Assembly: GCA_029251865.1 (NCBI GenBank)
Contig: JAQXCN010000078.1
Coordinates: 1 to 46,246, forward strand
Length of the DNA: 46,246 nt
Direction: 5' to 3'
From: Crocinitomicaceae bacterium
GTDB lineage: Bacteria; Bacteroidota; Bacteroidia; Flavobacteriales_D; Crocinitomicaceae
The position numbers were made by a program, and so were the translations under genes. The notes below the pieces were generated by a model. The model searched no databases. It had not been told where the DNA came from and saw nothing but the letters and a program-made list of their open reading frames with translations. Position 1 is the stretch's first letter, and each line of letters starts with the position of its first letter. Below are positions 43,216 through 46,246 of the stretch, piece by piece.

Positions 43216-43257
43216 TTATTAACATTTATCAACAATTTGTAAATAAATTGTTAATAA
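43216..43257. repeat. Four DnaA-box-like 9-mers in a helically phased palindrome
   Basis: TTATTAACA (43216-43224) and TTATCAACA (43226-43234) point right; TTATTTACA (43238-43246) and TTATTAACA (43249-43257) point left. Their starts step by 10, 12 and 11 bp, about one helical turn each. Each resembles TTATCCACA with one to two changes. The block lies in the 180-bp gap between the ABC-F gene and the 131-residue gene. Confidence 0.55.
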
Positions 43258-43281
43258 CTCAACTTGTAAAGTAATGCGGAA

Positions 43282-45189
43282 TTAGGAAATTATTGTTTCG
43301 ATTTGTAAGGATTTTTTTTCCCATTTTTCAAGTAGATCATTCGCCTCTCTTGATTTCTCGGCATGTTCAAAATAGATTGTGTTTTTTTCAGTATCGGACA
43401 AATTATCAGGATTTTGAATACTGAATTCGAGTTTTTTAATAGTGGCTTCAGTCTCCTCTATTTTTTTTTCAATACGCTTAATTTCTTTCTCTAATTTCTT
43501 AAGCTCTCTATTTGCGTTCTTAACAGTAACCTTCTTTTTTTCTGGTTTTGATGTTTTTGGTTTACTCTGAAATGGCTCTTTTTCCTCTTGAATAGATTTT
43601 AGGTATGCTTGCACGTCGTCAAAGTGAATACGAACTTTTTTGTCCTTAATATCCCAAATTCTATTTGTCAAGCCCTGCAGAAAATCACGATCATGTGAAA
43701 CAACTACAAATGTTCCTTCATATGACAGAAGGGCCTGTTTTAAAACATTTTTTGACGCAATATCTAGATGGTTTGTAGGTTCGTCAAGTATTAAGAAGTT
43801 TGATGGGCTTAATAATAATTGGCAGAGGGCCAGTCTTGTCTTTTCTCCTCCTGATAGTGATGATACTTTTTTTGTTATGTCATCCTGTGAGAATAAAAAA
43901 GAACCTAAGATGCTTCTTAGTTTTAGTCTGATTTCGCCTTTTGCAACATCATCTACTGTTTCAAATACTGTTTTCGTTTTGTCTAATTGGTCCGCTTGGT
44001 CTTGAGCGAAGTAAGTAATGTTGACATTGTGGCCAATGTTTATCTTTCCTTCATAATCCGTTTCACCGTTGATACATTTTAAAAGTGTTGATTTCCCAGT
44101 CCCATTCGCACCAAGCAATGCGATTTTTTCTCCACGACCAATTGTCATAGAAAGCCGATTTAAAATATGTTTATCGCCATAGTTTTTCTGCAAGTCCTCT
44201 ATTTCAAGTACTTTTTTACCTGGTTGAATGCTTAAAGGGAATTGAATTCTAATTGCGCCTTCATTGGAATTCTCAACTTCAATAATTTCTGTTTTTTCAA
44301 GTTTTTTAATAAGAGATTGAGCGAAGGCTGCTTTGCTACTTTTTGCTCGAAACTTCGAGATGAGCCTTTCAGTCTGTTTAATATCTTTTTCTTGCTGCTT
44401 TTTTTCATTAGAACGAAGTAGGTTTTCTTCTTCTCGTTTGATTTTATAATTAGAGTAGGCATATGGAAAATCAAAAATCTTTTTTAAACTTATTTCTAAT
44501 GTTCGTTTTGTAATGGCATCGAGGAATAATCTATCGTGACTAATAATGATAACAATCCCTTCAAATTTGACTAAAAACTTTTCGAGCCAACCAATTGAAA
44601 GTATATCGAGGTGATTCGTTGGTTCATCTAGTAATAGTATATCCGGTTTGTTCACGAGAATTCTTGCCAGTTCTAATCTCATTTTCCATCCGCCTGAAAA
44701 TTCACTAACTGGTTTTATAAAGTCACTTTGTACAAAACCAAGACCTTTAAGAGTGGTTTCAATTTTTTCTACCCATTTATATCCTTCTAATAAATCCAGC
44801 TCTTCATTTAACTCATTTAATTCGTTAAGCATTTCTAAATAGCTTTCTGACTCATAGTCTGTTCTGGTCGTGAGCTCTAAATTGATTTGATCAAGTCTAC
44901 TTTGAATTCTATTTAGATCTTTGTTTGAGTTTAAAAGATAATTTTTAAGACCTTCTTCTGAATTAAAATGAAGTTCTTGCTTAAGATAACCTATACTGCA
45001 CTCTTTAGGAATGATAATTTTTCCTTCTGAAGGATTTAATTCTTTTGATATTAGTTTAAGTAAGGTGGATTTCCCAGCACCGTTTTTTCCAACCAGCCCA
45101 ATTTTATCACCCTTATTCATTTGAACCTTTATATTTTCAAATAGGTATCCTTGAGGTAAAAAGTAACTGACTTGATCGAATTGAATCAT
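43282..45189 (-). CDS. ABC-F family ATPase (Uup/EttA-like)
   Basis: 635 residues, two ABC domains on one chain and no membrane segment, the ABC-F build. Domain 1: Walker A VGKNGAGKST, signature EFSGGWKMRLELA, Walker B LLLDEPTNHLD, H-loop ISHDR. Domain 2: LGANGTGKST, SLSGGEKTRLALC, LILDEPTNHLD, VSHDRDFL. Between them a charged linker (about 240-310: IKREEENLLRSNEKKQQEKD), the P-site-tRNA-interaction type element. The C-terminus (about 545-635) is a long coiled coil like that of Uup. It acts on ribosomes, or on branched DNA as suggested for Uup. A TACTTTTG box lies 49 nt before the ATG. Confidence 0.95.
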   Translation of the reverse strand: MIQFDQVSYFLPQGYLFENIKVQMNKGDKIGLVGKNGAGKSTLLKLISKELNPSEGKIIIPKECSIGYLKQELHFNSEEGLKNYLLNSNKDLNRIQSRLDQINLELTTRTDYESESYLEMLNELNELNEELDLLEGYKWVEKIETTLKGLGFVQSDFIKPVSEFSGGWKMRLELARILVNKPDILLLDEPTNHLDILSIGWLEKFLVKFEGIVIIISHDRLFLDAITKRTLEISLKKIFDFPYAYSNYKIKREEENLLRSNEKKQQEKDIKQTERLISKFRAKSSKAAFAQSLIKKLEKTEIIEVENSNEGAIRIQFPLSIQPGKKVLEIEDLQKNYGDKHILNRLSMTIGRGEKIALLGANGTGKSTLLKCINGETDYEGKINIGHNVNITYFAQDQADQLDKTKTVFETVDDVAKGEIRLKLRSILGSFLFSQDDITKKVSSLSGGEKTRLALCQLLLSPSNFLILDEPTNHLDIASKNVLKQALLSYEGTFVVVSHDRDFLQGLTNRIWDIKDKKVRIHFDDVQAYLKSIQEEKEPFQSKPKTSKPEKKKVTVKNANRELKKLEKEIKRIEKKIEETEATIKKLEFSIQNPDNLSDTEKNTIYFEHAEKSREANDLLEKWEKKSLQIETIIS

Positions 45190-45238
45190 TGTATGGTGTG
45201 CGTTTTGTTAAAGGCTCTTAATTTTTAATAAAAAAGAA

Positions 45239-45246
45239 CAAAAGTA
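45239..45246 (-). promoter_or_regulatory. -7 box TACTTTTG of the ABC-F gene
   Basis: Full match to TAnnTTTG on the minus strand, 49 nt before the ATG, so this gene has a real leader of about 45 nt, unlike several others here. No -33 TTG is seen. Confidence 0.45.
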
Positions 45247-45290
45247 CGGAAAAGGTGTTTATATTAGTTTTTTAAAAGAGTAAGAAAATT

Positions 45291-45485
45291 ATGGGAAGAC
45301 CACCAACAAGACCAGCGCGATTGCGAAACGGATTTTATATAGAAGTAAAGTCTCAGGGTTCTTCAGCTATATTAGTGAGAAGAGACACCAAAGAACAAAT
45401 GATTATTGCGGCTGAGGATTATGCGAGAACAAAACTTGTAAAGATTAAAGGAGAAATGCGCGACGATAAATGGGTCGGCGTATAA
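45291..45485 (+). CDS. Small basic protein, unknown
   Basis: 64 residues. The N-terminus GRPPTRPARLRNGF is rich in Arg and Pro and recalls an AT-hook (GRP core), followed by an acidic-basic body rich in short beta or helix segments. No known domain. It is divergent from the ABC-F gene across a 101-bp gap and sits 3 nt before the next gene, so the two are likely one transcript. Confidence 0.55.
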   Translation: MGRPPTRPARLRNGFYIEVKSQGSSAILVRRDTKEQMIIAAEDYARTKLVKIKGEMRDDKWVGV

Positions 45486-45488
45486 ACT

Positions 45489-46031
45489 ATGATTTTTAAA
45501 AAAATAAATCAATACCGCTTTTCCTTTTGGATAGCGGTATTTTCTTTTTTACTGGCCGCCATACCTTTTAATATTATTGTTTTTAACAACTTGCTATTGG
45601 CTAAGTTTTTTGGTTTCCTGCTTGTTGTATTACTAATAGTCGCGTTGAGGGTTTGGTTTTCAGTAGCGAGAAATCGAAATAATATAGTACCGAGAGTACT
45701 ACTGAATAAAAACGATATTTTTGATTTAAAAAAGGATTTCAAGGGTTTTTCATCATTAAACCCTAACGAACAAGACATACTTAAAAATCGTATAGGAATT
45801 TTACTATCTAAAGTGAAGTTTGTCGATGGGTCGAATGCGCTATTAGACAAGCGAAATGCTATTCGGGTTGCCTACGTCTATGTTTGTTTAAATTGGAGTG
45901 AAGTGTTTATTGTCGAGTCAGATTGGATATTTTTATATATCTCCACTGCACCGGATGATAGAATCTCATATAAATTTGTTTTACTCGAAGAATATTTTGA
46001 AGGTTTCAAAACAAAGCTAATAGCTTCATAA
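45489..46031 (+). CDS. Membrane protein with an MtfA-like region lacking the zinc motif
   Basis: 180 residues. Two hydrophobic segments (about 10-30 and 35-58) are followed by a soluble part. The pattern SSLNPNEQDILKNRIGILLSKVKFV ... IRVAYVYVCLNW ... WIFLYIS resembles the N-terminal half of MtfA-type zinc peptidases, but the protein ends before any HExxH motif, so it cannot be an active peptidase of that type. The likeness is by eye only. It starts 3 nt after the 64-residue gene, and a poly-T region plus a strong promoter follow it. Confidence 0.5.
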   Translation: MIFKKINQYRFSFWIAVFSFLLAAIPFNIIVFNNLLLAKFFGFLLVVLLIVALRVWFSVARNRNNIVPRVLLNKNDIFDLKKDFKGFSSLNPNEQDILKNRIGILLSKVKFVDGSNALLDKRNAIRVAYVYVCLNWSEVFIVESDWIFLYISTAPDDRISYKFVLLEEYFEGFKTKLIAS

Positions 46032-46087
46032 GTCTTTGGTTTATTGAGCTTTGTCAAACTTATTATTTTAGCTAATTATTTCTTTGA

Positions 46088-46116
46088 TTTTTTTTTTCAT
46101 TTTTTTTCATTTTTTT
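46088..46116 (+). other. Phased T-tracts upstream of a strong promoter
   Basis: Three T-runs of 10, 8 and 7 nt at 46088-46097, 46100-46107 and 46110-46116, separated by CA or CAT, have centres about 10-11 bp apart. A-tracts in phase with the helix bend DNA, and T-rich DNA just upstream of -33 acts as an UP-like element. Confidence 0.6.
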
Positions 46117-46117
46117 C

Positions 46118-46147
46118 TTGGTATAACAAAAAGAGTATATATCTTTG
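46118..46147 (+). promoter_or_regulatory. Strong Bacteroidota promoter at the right edge
   Basis: TTG at 46118-46120, exactly 19 nt of spacer, and TATCTTTG at 46140-46147, a perfect consensus. It is followed by CACCCCGC. The 99 nt to the window end contain no convincing ORF or RNA-gene start, so the transcribed gene lies outside. The quality of this promoter suggests a highly expressed gene such as a ribosomal protein or stable RNA. Confidence 0.8.
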
Positions 46148-46246
46148 CACCCCGCAAGTAATTAAGCGTAGTTATTTGTAAGAGTCCTTTTAGTTTGAAT
46201 TAAGCGAGAGGATTTTTTATTGTTTAGGAGTTTGAAAGCGAATAAA

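Noticed and set aside
43102-43281. Chromosomal origin of replication
   Set aside because: Only four imperfect DnaA-like boxes, no dnaA/dnaN or other origin genes nearby; GC skew cannot be judged from this window.
43640-44005. 121-residue plus-strand ORF antisense to the ABC-F gene
   Set aside because: Shadow frame of a conserved ATPase domain; no independent evidence of coding.
46148-46246. tRNA or rRNA gene start after the right-edge promoter
   Set aside because: No cloverleaf or 16S start sequence was recognised in the 99 available nt; the gene lies beyond the edge.

Overview
This is an AT-rich, gene-dense stretch of chromosome from a member of the Bacteroidota, very probably order Flavobacteriales (family not resolvable by eye; a Crocinitomicaceae/Cryomorphaceae-like lineage is my guess). 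The evidence is two giant secreted proteins with type IX secretion (T9SS) C-terminal sorting domains, a PorG-like DUF6089 barrel with its TDYMDDVST hallmark, a MutA/MutB methylmalonyl-CoA mutase pair, the menaquinone enzyme MenB, and promoters of the Bacteroidota type (TTG - about 19 nt - TAnnTTTG). No tRNA, rRNA, CRISPR array, prophage or insertion sequence was seen. No gap between genes exceeds about 215 bp.

Layout. 1-2601: 3' end of a giant adhesin-like gene with Ig-like repeats, PKD domains and a type B T9SS signal. 2585-5902 (minus): a cytoplasmic-looking NlpC/P60 endopeptidase and a TPR-GAF histidine-kinase-like protein whose ATPase domain has decayed. 5948-9280 (plus): surE, a small membrane protein, lpxB and a SpoIID-like protein. 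9267-14188 (minus): mutA, mutB, a secreted PKD-like protein and a DivIC/FtsB protein. 14320-18075 (plus): two outer-membrane barrels (one carrying a helix-hairpin-helix domain), an ECF sigma factor and a 57-residue membrane protein. 18153-21678 (plus): PorG-like barrel, then pyrD, an HMG-CoA-lyase-family enzyme and a lipoprotein. 21675-26619 (minus): menB, pepD, ribBA, lolD and a TIGR02757 gene as one tight operon. 26709-28967 (minus): GH20 hexosaminidase. 29063-31593 (plus): cystathionine beta-synthase-like enzyme, BtuF-like protein, DCC protein. 31588-34376: MerR regulator diverging from NlpC/P60 plus a queuosine-precursor transporter, then an MFS transporter. 34439-36468: msrB-msrA, ferredoxin plus Rieske-like lipoprotein, and a very basic lipoprotein. 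36477-43101 (minus): CotH/LTD protein and a two-gene operon ending in a 1329-residue T9SS type A protein with a Ser/Lys/His-rich segment. 43282-46031: ABC-F ATPase and two small genes. A textbook strong promoter lies at the right edge, its gene outside the window.

Functional links. Most genes are core metabolism and envelope: quinone-dependent PyrD uses the menaquinone that MenB helps make; RibBA supplies flavin; LpxB, LolD and DivIC serve the envelope and division; MutAB needs cobalamin, and a BtuF-like protein is encoded here. The accessory novelty is in the secreted proteins, the degenerate kinase and the small partner genes.

Several long reading frames begin at TTG codons upstream of a better ATG. 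I moved those starts downstream wherever a signal peptide or family alignment supported it. Several convergent neighbours overlap tail to tail by 4-17 bp without a visible terminator. Several genes have a -7 promoter box only 3-5 nt before the start codon, suggesting leaderless mRNAs.
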